From: Paenibacillus methanolicus
Lineage (GTDB): Bacteria; Bacillota; Bacilli; Paenibacillales; Paenibacillaceae
DNA length: 64,000 nucleotides
Assembly (NCBI RefSeq): GCF_008124765.1
Contig: NZ_VNHS01000005.1
Span: 372,001-436,000, forward strand
Direction: 5' to 3'
Shown here: piece by piece, positions 8,174 to 16,858 of the stretch
Numbering within the stretch: position 1 is the first letter of the stretch
Layout: every line of letters starts with the position of its first letter
Program-made: the position numbers and the translations under genes
The notes under the pieces: generated by a model
The model's database searches: none
What the model saw: the letters and a program-made list of their open reading frames with translations, nothing else
Told to the model about the DNA's origin: nothing

Positions 8174-8852
8174 GTTGTGGGCGAAGCCGGTGTTCGGCGT
8201 GGCGCTGACGATCGGTATTTTCGAACTGTCTTACTATTTGTCGGGCAAATACCGGCGCATCCATCCGCTGCTGCTCTGCTCCGCGCTGCTGATCGCGATC
8301 TTAGCGCTGCTCGATATCCCGTACGAGGATTACAATAACGGCGGGCAGTGGATTACGTTCCTGCTCGGTCCGGCGACCGTGGCGCTGGCGCTGCCGCTGT
8401 ACCGCAATTGGCCGCGGATCATGGCGGAGTGGAAGGTGCTGCTCCTGGGCGTCGTGTTTGGCGCGATCGTCAGTTTGGCCGCTAATGCCGGCATCGTCTT
8501 CCTGCTGGGCGGCGACCGGGCGCTGGCCGCGGCGATGATGCCGAAGTCGGCGACGACGCCGATCGCGATCGAGCTCGTGCGTCTGTATGGCGGGGCACCG
8601 GAGCTCGGCGCGGTGTTCACCGTGCTGACCGGGTTGTTCGGCAGCCTCGTCGGCGTCTCGTTCCTCCGGTTGATCGGCATCCGCGGCGACAAGGCGATCG
8701 GTCTTGCGGTCGGCACCGCGGCGCACGGGATCGGCACGGCCAAGGTGATGCGAGACTCCGAGACGCAGGGCGCGTATTCGGGCCTTGCGATGGGGTTGAT
8801 GGGCGTCGTGCTGACGCTGCTGTCGGTGCCGCTGACGCTATGGTTTTTCTAA
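8160..8852 (+). CDS. lrgB: LrgB/CidB family membrane protein
   Basis: A 230-residue polytopic membrane protein, usual length for LrgB. Diagnostic segments are FLLGPATVALALPLYRN near residues 66-82, MMPKSATTPIAIEL near 127-140, and GTAAHGIGTAKVMRDS near 190-205. It acts with LrgA in an antiholin-like or pyruvate-transport role; which applies here cannot be decided from sequence. No LytS/LytT pair, the usual regulator, is adjacent. The only divergent regulator is the HxlR-type gene. Confidence 0.95.
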   Translation: MLGHELWAKPVFGVALTIGIFELSYYLSGKYRRIHPLLLCSALLIAILALLDIPYEDYNNGGQWITFLLGPATVALALPLYRNWPRIMAEWKVLLLGVVFGAIVSLAANAGIVFLLGGDRALAAAMMPKSATTPIAIELVRLYGGAPELGAVFTVLTGLFGSLVGVSFLRLIGIRGDKAIGLAVGTAAHGIGTAKVMRDSETQGAYSGLAMGLMGVVLTLLSVPLTLWFF

Positions 8853-8882
8853 GGCGAGGCATAGGAAAGGAGATCAACCCAC

Positions 8883-9521
8883 ATGTTTAATCTTCGCAAT
8901 CGCTTTCTCAAATGGACGCTGCGCATCATCGCCCTCGCAGCGGCCGCCATGATGGCGTTCTCCGCCTACTCGGCTTACGCCATCTGGACATACGGCGAGA
9001 CGAACGAAAGGGTCCGCACGGATGCGGCCGTCGTACTCGGCGCCGCCGCGTGGGGGGATGAGCCGTCGCCGGTGCTGCGCGAGCGGGTGATCCATGCAAT
9101 CCGTCTGTATAAAGAAGGGGATGCGAAGCTGCTCATCTTTACCGGAGGCCGGGGGGATGCGGACAACCAAGCGGAATCGGAGGTGGCGCGCGGCTACGCG
9201 ATTCGGCAAGGCGTGCCCGCGTCGGCGATCCGGATCGAGACCCAATCAACCATCACGGAGCAAAATATGTCCTATGCGTACGAGCTAGGCGTACAGGAAG
9301 GGGTTCGTTCTTGGACGATCGTCAGCGATCCCCTGCACATGAAACGCGCGATGGTCATGGCAAAGCATGCGGGCATGGAAGAGGTATACGCCTCTCCCAC
9401 GCAAACGTCGGCCTACCGGACGACGAAGAGCAAGCTTCCTTTTCTGCTGCGCGAAGTGTTCTACTATACCGGCTACTGGATCACGCTCCCTGCGCGGAGA
9501 GCGTTGGGCTATGGGCTGTGA
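8883..9521 (+). CDS. YdcF/SanA-like protein (DUF218), membrane anchored
   Basis: A 212-residue protein with one N-terminal membrane helix (about residues 10-32) and an extracytoplasmic DUF218 domain. Motifs are AAVVLGAAAWGDEPSP (residues 48-63), LLIFTGGRG near 83, the acidic-serine stretch NQAESEVARGYA, and IVSDPLHMKRAMVMA near 145. Family members are implicated in envelope or vancomycin-tolerance phenotypes (SanA), with no settled biochemical activity. The ribosome site is AAAGGAGATC. It follows lrgB by 30 bases and could be in that operon. Confidence 0.88.
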   Translation: MFNLRNRFLKWTLRIIALAAAAMMAFSAYSAYAIWTYGETNERVRTDAAVVLGAAAWGDEPSPVLRERVIHAIRLYKEGDAKLLIFTGGRGDADNQAESEVARGYAIRQGVPASAIRIETQSTITEQNMSYAYELGVQEGVRSWTIVSDPLHMKRAMVMAKHAGMEEVYASPTQTSAYRTTKSKLPFLLREVFYYTGYWITLPARRALGYGL

Positions 9522-9583
9522 GCAAAGGAGATCCGCACATGTACTGCAGAGCTGTCATGCTCGCGATATTCGCCATCTGACGC

Positions 9584-10630
9584 TCATTTGGCGGACAACT
9601 GCTCCAGCAATCGGCCGAGCGCGCCCTGCTCCAGCTCTTTTAACCCGCCTAACCGATCTTGGAGTTGGGCGTAGATCGACTCGTCCCCCTTCCCTCTTAT
9701 GAACGCCCTGATCAGATGATTCCGCATGCCCAAGCTTTGCTCTTGCAGCTCCGCATAGTCGGCTAGAAGCTCGTCGGGGTGCGTCAAATACCCTTTCGCC
9801 TGCATATAACGCAAACGATCGAGCATGACCTGCTTGTGCTCCATATAAAGATGAAGCTGCCGGACGCCGTTGCGATTGACCAAATTCGGGTCGTTGGTCC
9901 GCTCGGCTTCGAAATAGTTCCGGAGCGAATCATAGGTGCGCAGGCCGAATGAATAGCGGTCCACGTTGCGGTTCATCAGGTTGTGGGTGGTCCGGGAATA
10001 ATAATAATTTTCCAGCTGCTGCCGGACGCTCTCCGGATTGAACGCGTACGCGTCGGCCGTATTGAACCGGAAAAAAAACATATGGTCGTCGCGCTGCTGT
10101 TTGCGTGCGACTTTGTCGCGTATCGACTCATATGCGCGCTCCAAATCCGCGAACGGGGTAAGGTGCTTCCCGAAGGTCATCGTCTGGCCGAAGCCCGCCG
10201 TCAGGAACGCTTGCTGCTCCCGGTCGTACCCGTAAATCAGCATATGGTGCGGACAGTAATAGTTCTGATACGCATGTCGGCTAGGAATGTAATATTCATC
10301 GATGAACAAGACCGGGTAGTACTTCAAGTCGATGCAATCGATTAAGTAGTCGGTGATCCGCTCTCCCGTCAGCGCGGCGGCCAGCTCGAAATTGAGATTG
10401 CAGGAGCTTAAGAACGGATTGTTGGAGCGGAATTCATTGCCGCCGCCGCGGTAAAAATCAAAGAAAAATTCGGTTCGCTCTTCCAGGAAATAATCATTGG
10501 CGAACACCTCGATAAAATTGCCGACGTACCACGGATATGTTTGCTCATATGCCGATGTAATGCCTAATGTATAGGCCCAGCTCAACAACCCCCACACGGG
10601 CGGATCGTTAAAAGGAAGCTCGTTTCTCAT
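9584..10630 (-). CDS. BtrH-like / C39-like protein of unknown function
   Basis: A 348-residue protein whose first 170 residues resemble the N-terminal domain of butirosin biosynthesis protein H, a papain/C39-like acyl-transfer fold. It shows SCNLNFELAAALTG (a candidate cysteine), DLKYYPVLFIDEYYIPS, and then HHMLIYGYD. The last 150 residues are helical and charged, with no recognised domain. The start at 10630 is chosen for GAGGTGA eight bases upstream; the frame stays open to 10759 without a better site. No NRPS, PKS or RiPP genes are next to it, so it is an orphan. BtrH homologues ligate acyl groups from carrier proteins, but that activity here is only inferred. Confidence 0.65.
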   Translation of the reverse strand: MRNELPFNDPPVWGLLSWAYTLGITSAYEQTYPWYVGNFIEVFANDYFLEERTEFFFDFYRGGGNEFRSNNPFLSSCNLNFELAAALTGERITDYLIDCIDLKYYPVLFIDEYYIPSRHAYQNYYCPHHMLIYGYDREQQAFLTAGFGQTMTFGKHLTPFADLERAYESIRDKVARKQQRDDHMFFFRFNTADAYAFNPESVRQQLENYYYSRTTHNLMNRNVDRYSFGLRTYDSLRNYFEAERTNDPNLVNRNGVRQLHLYMEHKQVMLDRLRYMQAKGYLTHPDELLADYAELQEQSLGMRNHLIRAFIRGKGDESIYAQLQDRLGGLKELEQGALGRLLEQLSAK

Positions 10631-11058
10631 CACGGGATCACCTCGTTCAGTAGTCCGGCCGCAAAGGCCGATTATTCCGGCATTCCTCGAATTCATGGTT
10701 GTGGAAGCATGCAGTCCAATCGCATAGGCTATGCATCGGACCGTTTTCTCCACAGGCAACAGCCTCCTTCACCGTATGGGTGTCAAGATGGCGCCGGACG
10801 GACGCCTCCAATCGCGAATTTCCAAGCCGTCAAACCCGCACGAATTGAGGCTTCGCTACAGGGAGCGAAAGCGGCGTGCGAATCTATTACGAATTGTGAC
10901 ACATGCCTGCTAGAGTATGCAATAATTATATTTATGACCTTATTTTAGCATTTAGCAAAAGGTAACGATTGTCGTCGAACCGGCTGGAAGAGGCGGGAAA
11001 CATGGCGATCTAGCGACGTTTTGCCGGGTTTGCCGCAGCCTAAGAAGGAGGGAATTCG
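10631..11058. other. Intergenic stretch without recognisable gene
   Basis: This 428-base gap separates the minus-strand BtrH-like gene from an acetyltransferase remnant. It contains an unusually AT-rich segment (about 10900-10950) that could hold the promoter of the minus-strand gene and give it a long leader. Small frames in it lack ribosome sites. I see no RNA family motif. Confidence 0.5.
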
Positions 11059-11428
11059 ATGGAACTCATCATCCGGCAAGCGAGCGTGCGGGAGGCGCCG
11101 GCGATCTGGTCCCTGGACGAGAGGCGCGCTGGTCGGTTCGGTCAGAGGCAGCCTCACCGAAGGGGTCGGCCTGATCGGCAAGCTGATCGTGCATCCGGAT
11201 TACCAGAACCGGGGGATCGGCAAACGATTAATGGCGAGCATGGAGGCCGCGTGGCGCGAAGCGAAGCGGTTCGAGCTGTTCACCGGCGACCGGAGCGAGA
11301 AGAACATGCGGCTTTACGAAAAGCTGGGGTACCGGGTTTGCCGGACGCGGCAGGTACATGAAGGATTAACGCTCGTCTATATGGAGAAGCCAGGCACAAT
11401 GGCTCCGATTGCGACGGAAGAGAGCTAA
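11059..11428 (+). pseudogene. GNAT acetyltransferase remnant, internally deleted and frameshifted
   Basis: The ATG at 11059 (good AAGGAGGGAATTC ribosome site) begins MELIIRQASVREAPAIW, a normal GNAT first strand. The acetyl-CoA half (LIGKLIVHPDYQNRGIGKRLM, then YEKLGYRV) is in the +1 frame from about 11125 to the stop at 11428. Roughly 40-50 residues expected between these parts are missing. A single deletion around 11110-11130 therefore explains both the loss and the frame change. The A-loop QNRGIGKRL is intact, so the decay looks recent. It is not expected to make an active enzyme. Confidence 0.8.
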
Positions 11429-11461
11429 CCTGAAGGCGAGGCCGCAGCATGAACGCAAAAC

Positions 11462-11499
11462 AAAAACGCGCGTACCGACCAATCGGCACGCGCGTTTTT
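11462..11499. terminator. Bidirectional intrinsic terminator
   Basis: A 12-bp perfect stem (11462-11473 with 11488-11499) carries As on the left arm and five Ts on the right, so it works on both strands. It serves the acetyltransferase remnant from the left and the histidine kinase gene from the right. Confidence 0.9.
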
Positions 11500-11546
11500 C
11501 ATGTTCTGCGTCGCGGAGATACTGCAGGCCGGCTCGGCGTCCTCCT

Positions 11547-13358
11547 TCAACCCGAAGCGGGCACCCGAATGACGACGCGCGTGCCTTCCCCGGCCGCGCT
11601 GTGCACGTCCACGCCGTACCGCTCGCCGAAATAGTAGCGGATGCGGTCGTGGACGTTTTTGATCCCGATATGGTCCATGTCGAGCGTATCGGAAGGAGCC
11701 GCGAGCCGGCTGCGGATCGCCGCCAGCCGCTCCTCGCTCATCCCGGCGCCGTCGTCGCGGACGATGATGCGCATGAGCGTGCCTTCGACTTCGGTCTCGA
11801 CCGTCAGCCGCCCGCTGCCGCTGCGCCGCTCCAGCCCGTGCACGATCGCGTTCTCGATGATCGGCTGCAGCGCGAAATGCAGCACCGGCGTCTGCTCCGT
11901 CCCGGGCGCGAGCTGTTCGTCGTATCGAAGCTTGTCGCCGAACCGCATCTGCTGCACCTTGATGTACAGCCGGATGTTCGCGAGCTCCTCGTTCAGCGGC
12001 ACGACCTCCTTGCCGGTCTGGATGTGCCTCCGGAACAGCCGCCCGAGCAGCCCGACCATTTCCCCGATATCCCGCTGCCCGGCGATGACCGCCTTCATCT
12101 GGATCGATTCGAGCGCGTTGGCGAGAAAATGCGGATTGATCTGGCTTTTGAGCGCGCCGTATTGCGCCATCCGCTGCTGGGCCAGCGTCATGGACGCGCG
12201 TTCGATGTGCGCCTTCAGATCCTCGGTCATTTTGCGAATGCCGTTGTACAGCACGCCGAACTCGTCGGATCGGTCGCTCTTGAGCTGGACGTCGAGATTG
12301 CCGAGGCCGACCGCGCGCACTTGCCGGCTGAGCAGGATGATCGGCTTCGTTACCCGCACGGAGAGCAGGAACAGGAACAGCAGAGCGACGCCGAGCGTGC
12401 AGAACGCGAACACAAGCAGAATGAGCCGCAGCCGCTCCGCGTCCTTCGTCATCTCGCGCTCCTCGATATATTGAATGACCTTCCAGCCGGAATACGGCGA
12501 CGATACGAAGTTGAAGAATGCGCGTTCGCCGCTCATCGGCGCATAGAAGCTCCCCGTCTCGCTTCCTCGCACTTGCGCGAGCACCGTGCCGTCCGTCCCG
12601 GCGCCTCCGCCGTTCTCGTCCATGCCCGACGCGTAGACGTAGCCGCCTTTGTTGTCCACGATGAGGAAGTTGTGGTTGCTGTTCTCCGACAGCGCGAGAA
12701 TTTCCCGCAGCGAGTCGAGACGGATGTCGACGAGCATGACGCCGAGCGGCTGCTTCGTGCCGGTCTTGTTAATGACGCGCGCGATGGAGATGACCTTCTG
12801 GCGTTCCTCGTCCGAAGTGCGGCGAAACGGCGTATGCGTGCCGAAAATGACGATTTTCCCCTTGGCGGCGAGCGTCTGCTTGTACCACGTCTCGTTCATG
12901 AAATTCGTCTCTTGGTAGCTTGAACGATCGAAGTTCGCGGAGTAGAACACCCGGCCGCCGGAGTAGATTTGCACGCTGTCGACGTTCTTGATCGTCATCT
13001 CGATCGTGCTGACGAACTGCTCGATGACCGCGCCGTACTGGAGGCTTTGACTGACGTCGACCTCCGGATGGAGCAGCCAGCTCGCCAGCGACTCCTGCAG
13101 CCGGTTGTCTAACTGGGCGGTCAGCGTGCCTTTCTCGATGCTTTGCAAATATTGGTCGATGTTGAACGAAAGGTTATTCAGAATGAGCGTCGCGCTGCTC
13201 TGGTACTCGCTCTTGACCGCTTGCAGCGTGAACAGGTAGATGATCCCGGACATGAGGGTCATCGGGAGGGTAATGACGACGATCGTCAGCACAAAAATTT
13301 GCCGGTTGACGCGCTTGAACCGAAGCGGGCGGAGCCAGCGCCGGAGTTGCCCGCTCAT
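11547..13358 (-). CDS. YesM-type sensor histidine kinase
   Basis: A 603-residue membrane kinase. It has an N-terminal helix (about 18-40), a large extracytoplasmic sensor of Cache type (about 45-300), a second helix (about 310-330), HAMP (about 332-385), a His_kinase domain and an HATPase_c domain. The phospho-histidine box reads QINPHFLANALESIQ near residue 400, where the usual box is NPHFLYNTL. The ATP-lid motifs are PIIENAIVHGL (N box) and DDGAGM (G1). Its ATG overlaps the stop of the response-regulator gene (ATGA), so regulator then kinase are co-translated. Its likely target is the divergent sugar importer starting at 15328. Confidence 0.95.
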   Translation of the reverse strand: MSGQLRRWLRPLRFKRVNRQIFVLTIVVITLPMTLMSGIIYLFTLQAVKSEYQSSATLILNNLSFNIDQYLQSIEKGTLTAQLDNRLQESLASWLLHPEVDVSQSLQYGAVIEQFVSTIEMTIKNVDSVQIYSGGRVFYSANFDRSSYQETNFMNETWYKQTLAAKGKIVIFGTHTPFRRTSDEERQKVISIARVINKTGTKQPLGVMLVDIRLDSLREILALSENSNHNFLIVDNKGGYVYASGMDENGGGAGTDGTVLAQVRGSETGSFYAPMSGERAFFNFVSSPYSGWKVIQYIEEREMTKDAERLRLILLVFAFCTLGVALLFLFLLSVRVTKPIILLSRQVRAVGLGNLDVQLKSDRSDEFGVLYNGIRKMTEDLKAHIERASMTLAQQRMAQYGALKSQINPHFLANALESIQMKAVIAGQRDIGEMVGLLGRLFRRHIQTGKEVVPLNEELANIRLYIKVQQMRFGDKLRYDEQLAPGTEQTPVLHFALQPIIENAIVHGLERRSGSGRLTVETEVEGTLMRIIVRDDGAGMSEERLAAIRSRLAAPSDTLDMDHIGIKNVHDRIRYYFGERYGVDVHSAAGEGTRVVIRVPASG

Positions 13359-15076
13359 GGCTCGATCCCCAGCTGCTTCCGGTAGTCGGTCGGCGTCATG
13401 CCGGCGACGCTGCGGAACGTCTTCACGAAATGCTTGTAGCTCTTGTACCCGCACATCGCGCACACGTCGGTGATGAACAGGCTCGGGTCTTTCAGCCGAT
13501 CCTGCGCGTAGCGGATGCGAATCTCGGCCACGAACGCCAGATAATTCTTGTTCAGCTTCGTCTTGAACAGGCGGCTGAGGTACGACGGATTATAGAAGAA
13601 GCGATCGGCGACCATCTGCAGCGTCACCTCTTGATCGAGATGCTGCCGGACGAACTGCTCGATCTGGGTGAAAATGCGCGCGTCCGCGCCGCCGGCTTGC
13701 GAGCCGCCGCGCTCGGGATTCGCCGCGATCAGCCGGTCCGTCCAGTCGGCAAGCCAGGCGAACAAGTCTTCGGCCTGCGCGAAGTCGTCCGCGAACGCGA
13801 GCGTCAGCATGCTGCCGCTGGCGAATTCCTCGACGGCGATGCCGTGCCGGTGAGCGTAACGAAGCGTGACGCTAACGAGCTCCTGGAGGAGAGCGAGCCA
13901 GCGAGCTGGCGGCGTATCGGCCGGAAGCTGCCGCGCGCCTTCCCCCAGCTTCAATAGCAGCTCGCGAACTGCGTCCGCGTCGCCTTGCATGAGGTGTGCT
14001 TGCAGCAGTTCCCTGTCCCGCGCGGGGAGCAGCGGCGCCTGCGTCTCGGACGAGGACGGCGTAGGCTGCGAAGCCGCGCGGAACAGATAAGCGCCAGGCT
14101 GATAATAGCGTTTATGCAGCGCTTGCTCGGCCTGCGCGAACGATTGGCGCGCTTCCGCCGCCGTATCGACGAGGCCGCCGGCGGCAATGTAGATGGCCGC
14201 GCCGCGTCCGCGATTCAGCGCGGCCAGCGCCGCCGCCGTCTCCGCCGTCTCCGCCGTCTCCGCCGTCGCGCGGCTCGTTCCGGCCGGCAAGTCGGATCGA
14301 GCCGCGTCCGAGCTGCGAGGTCCGTCCGTCTCCGCTTCCGACTCGGCCAGCGCCAGGACGAACAGCTTGCCGCCGCGCACATAAGCGAGCAGCTTGCCGA
14401 CTACCTGCGTGCCGAACAGGCGGCTAGCCATGGCGGCGATGAACCGCTCGGCGTCGGCCGCCCAGACATCGGGCGATGGGGGCTGGGCGCCGGGCGGCGG
14501 AGGCGCGGTTGCCGCAAACGCGGCATATCGGCGGCCTCGGCCTTCTACCGGATCGGGCATGCCGAGCGCCTGGAGAGCCGGCGCCGGATCGAAGCCGGGC
14601 TCGTCGAGCAACCGCTTGACGATCTGGCGTTCTTGTTCGCGCCTCCGTTCCTGCTTCAACTGTTCCGCGCCTTGGAGCAGGAGATCCTCCGCTTGGCGCT
14701 GCCTCAGTTTGGCGAGACAGTCCTGGACGGTCGCGAGACTTTCCTCGTATTCAAGCGGCTTGAGCAGGTAAGCCTGGATATTGCCGAGCTTGATCGCTCT
14801 CTGGGCGTATTCGAAATCGTTGTAGCCGGTCAAAATAACAAACGCCGCGGAGGACAGACGCGGCCGGAGCCGTTCGATCATCGTCAGCCCGTCCATCTCG
14901 GGCATGCGGATATCGGTAATGACGAGATCCGGCCGTTCGAGTAAGGCGAGCCGTTCGCCCTGCGCGCCGTCCTCCGCTTCTATGATCCGCGTCACGCCGA
15001 GCTCGCTCCATGGGAAGTAATGCTTCAGCCCTTCTCGGATGAGCGGCTCGTCTTCGACGATCATCAATGTATACAT
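13355..15076 (-). CDS. YesN-type AraC-family response regulator
   Basis: A 573-residue regulator. Its receiver domain covers 1-120, with acidic residues E8-D9, phospho-acceptor D55 in VITDIRMPEMDG and lysine in LLKPLEYEES. A long linker follows, then an AraC DNA-binding domain in the last 100 residues, with YNPSYLSRLFKTKLNKNYL (first HTH) and GYKSYKHFVKTFRSVAGMTP (second). The linker contains a short Thr-Ala-Glu repeat encoded by a 9-bp minisatellite. The start at 15076 has GGGGGTG just upstream. Phosphorylated by the adjacent YesM-type kinase, it most likely activates the divergent importer genes. Confidence 0.95.
   Translation of the reverse strand: MYTLMIVEDEPLIREGLKHYFPWSELGVTRIIEAEDGAQGERLALLERPDLVITDIRMPEMDGLTMIERLRPRLSSAAFVILTGYNDFEYAQRAIKLGNIQAYLLKPLEYEESLATVQDCLAKLRQRQAEDLLLQGAEQLKQERRREQERQIVKRLLDEPGFDPAPALQALGMPDPVEGRGRRYAAFAATAPPPPGAQPPSPDVWAADAERFIAAMASRLFGTQVVGKLLAYVRGGKLFVLALAESEAETDGPRSSDAARSDLPAGTSRATAETAETAETAAALAALNRGRGAAIYIAAGGLVDTAAEARQSFAQAEQALHKRYYQPGAYLFRAASQPTPSSSETQAPLLPARDRELLQAHLMQGDADAVRELLLKLGEGARQLPADTPPARWLALLQELVSVTLRYAHRHGIAVEEFASGSMLTLAFADDFAQAEDLFAWLADWTDRLIAANPERGGSQAGGADARIFTQIEQFVRQHLDQEVTLQMVADRFFYNPSYLSRLFKTKLNKNYLAFVAEIRIRYAQDRLKDPSLFITDVCAMCGYKSYKHFVKTFRSVAGMTPTDYRKQLGIEP
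14235..14267. repeat. 9-bp minisatellite inside response-regulator gene
   Basis: GCCGTCTCC is repeated 3.7 times head to tail. On the coding strand it gives a TAE repeat in the linker of the YesN-type regulator. Copy-number change keeps the frame, so linker length may vary between strains. Confidence 0.85.
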
Positions 15077-15097
15077 GGTGCGCACCCCCGGATGATA

Positions 15098-15142
15098 GAT
15101 AAGCGCTTTTGCTTGGAAGCGCTGCCTGCTACGACTATTATA
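15098..15142 (-). promoter_or_regulatory. Promoter region of yesN-like gene with two cre-like sites
   Basis: Read on the minus strand, TATAAT lies at 15142-15137, though no good -35 is visible. Between it and the start codon are two AAGCGCT-centred words (15098-15112 and 15114-15127) that resemble CcpA catabolite-response elements. Downstream placement would fit a roadblock. This is motif matching only. Confidence 0.35.
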
Positions 15143-15238
15143 CCGGAGGCGAGGCGCCATATTGGTAGAGGAATCGCTATTTTCCGCGCGGCGAAGACAA
15201 CAGGTCAAAAATGAACCCTAAAAGTAAAAGGACGGGGA

Positions 15239-15267
15239 TTCATCGAAAGCCGGCGATGCTCTATGCT
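15239..15267 (+). promoter_or_regulatory. Candidate promoter of sugar importer operon
   Basis: TTCATC (15239-15244), a 17-base spacer and TATGCT (15262-15267) precede the binding-protein gene by 60 bases. The weak -35 would suit an activator such as the divergent YesN-type protein. A similar TATGCT box lies at 34586-34591 before another binding-protein gene. Confidence 0.45.
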
Positions 15268-15327
15268 TAGGTACAAGAGATGAGATGGCCAATCATTTCG
15301 ACATATGAAACGCTGGGGGGATCAGCA

Positions 15328-16764
15328 ATGGCAGCAAGAAAGAGAAGAATCGCGTCTTTCATCGCCATCTCGCTCATGACGATGGTCATGGCGGCTTGCA
15401 GTTCGAACAATGGCGGAACGAAAGACAACGCCGGGGAGCCAGGCAATGCCGCGGGTAGCAACAAGGCGGCTAACTCGGCTAACGCGGCTGGCGAGGCGAA
15501 CAAAGAGCCGGAGCCCGAGCAGGCGAAGCCGGTGGAGATTACGTGGTGGAATTTCCCGACCTACCAGCCGGTGGACGGCGAAGTGGGCAAGTACGAGAAG
15601 CAGCTGATCGAGGCGTTCAACGCGAAATACCCCGACGTCAAGGTCAACCTCGAGATGATCACCTTCGACGGCGGACCGCAGAAGCTGAACGTCGCCATCG
15701 CGACGAACTCCGCGCCGGACGTCATCTATGACGCGCCGGGGAGGATCATCGACTGGGCGAAGAAAGATTTGCTCGCGCCGCTGGACGACATGGTGACCGG
15801 CGAGGTGCGCGGCGACATCGCGGACGCGTTCTGGAAGCAGTCGATGGTCGGCGGCAAGACGTACATGTATCCGATCAACACCGCGCCGTTCATGATGGCG
15901 GTGAACAAGACCGTGTTCGAGAAGATCGGCGCGCTGGATCTGCTGCCGCTCGATCGGCCGGACCGCACGTGGACGTTCGACGAATACAAGAAGGCGCTCC
16001 AAGCCGTAAAGGACAAGGCGCCGGACGTCATTCCATCCGGCTTCTACGCCAAGAGCCAAGCCGGCGACCAAGGCACGCGCGCCTATCTGGCGAACCTCGG
16101 CGTCTCCCGGTTCCTGAACGAAGACAACAGCGCGGTCGCGATCAACTCGGATAACGCCGCCGCGGCGCTGGATTGGCTGGCGCAGGCGTCGAAGGAGAAG
16201 ATCGTCGTGAACGGCGCGGCCTCGCTCGCCGCGGGCGACGTGAACGATCTGTTCCTGCAGGGCAAGCTCGCCTTCAGCATCAACTATTCCGCGGTGCTCC
16301 GCGCGCAGAACGCGCCGCTGAAGAAGGCGGAGTTCGAGGACGTATTGCTCCCGTTCCCGACGCTCGACGGCTCGAAGCCGAAGCTGGAGCCGTACCTCGG
16401 CGGCATGGCCATCTTCAACAATGACGACGAGGCCAAAGTCGCGGCGTCCAAAAAGCTGATCGACTTCATCGCGAACGATCCGGAGTGGGGCAAGAAGAGC
16501 CTGATCCAGACCGGCGGTTTGTCCGTCCGCAATTCGATCACCGGCTTGTACGACGACCCGGAGTACGCGTACTCCGAGCTAGCCCGCCAGTTCATTACCG
16601 ATCCGCCGACGATCGCGGACGGCTATGCGGAGATTCGCACGTTCTGGTTCCCTGAATTGCAGCGCGCCATCCTCGGCCAAGCCTCCGGCAAGGAAGCGCT
16701 GGACGGGTTCGCCGCGAAGGCGAACGACGCGATCGCCAAGGCGAAGGCGTCCGCGGCGAAGTAG
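15328..16764 (+). CDS. CUT1-type carbohydrate ABC importer substrate-binding lipoprotein
   Basis: A 478-residue family 1 extracellular solute-binding protein. It has a lipoprotein signal with lipobox MAAC at about residues 23-27, a low-complexity Asn/Gly/Ala/Glu spacer to about residue 65, then the mature domain starting VEITWWNFPTY. The domain is complete and ends with a lysine/alanine-rich helix. ATG 15328 follows GGGGGG by seven bases. It heads an operon with two permeases and lies opposite a YesM/YesN pair, the standard arrangement for oligosaccharide uptake in this group. No ATPase is encoded. The ligand is unknown. Confidence 0.95.
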   Translation: MAARKRRIASFIAISLMTMVMAACSSNNGGTKDNAGEPGNAAGSNKAANSANAAGEANKEPEPEQAKPVEITWWNFPTYQPVDGEVGKYEKQLIEAFNAKYPDVKVNLEMITFDGGPQKLNVAIATNSAPDVIYDAPGRIIDWAKKDLLAPLDDMVTGEVRGDIADAFWKQSMVGGKTYMYPINTAPFMMAVNKTVFEKIGALDLLPLDRPDRTWTFDEYKKALQAVKDKAPDVIPSGFYAKSQAGDQGTRAYLANLGVSRFLNEDNSAVAINSDNAAAALDWLAQASKEKIVVNGAASLAAGDVNDLFLQGKLAFSINYSAVLRAQNAPLKKAEFEDVLLPFPTLDGSKPKLEPYLGGMAIFNNDDEAKVAASKKLIDFIANDPEWGKKSLIQTGGLSVRNSITGLYDDPEYAYSELARQFITDPPTIADGYAEIRTFWFPELQRAILGQASGKEALDGFAAKANDAIAKAKASAAK

Positions 16765-16858
16765 GGCGCGATTCGAAGGCAACATCATAAGAAAGGCACT
16801 GGGCAGCGCGCCAAGCGGTGGGCTGCTCTTTGTCATACGCAAAAAGGGGTGAAAATCC

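Noticed and set aside
9539..9580. 13-codon frame (MYCRAVMLAIFAI) with AAAGGAGATC upstream
   Set aside because: The ribosome site copies that of the 8883 gene and the peptide is very short. It is more likely a duplicated fragment than a gene.
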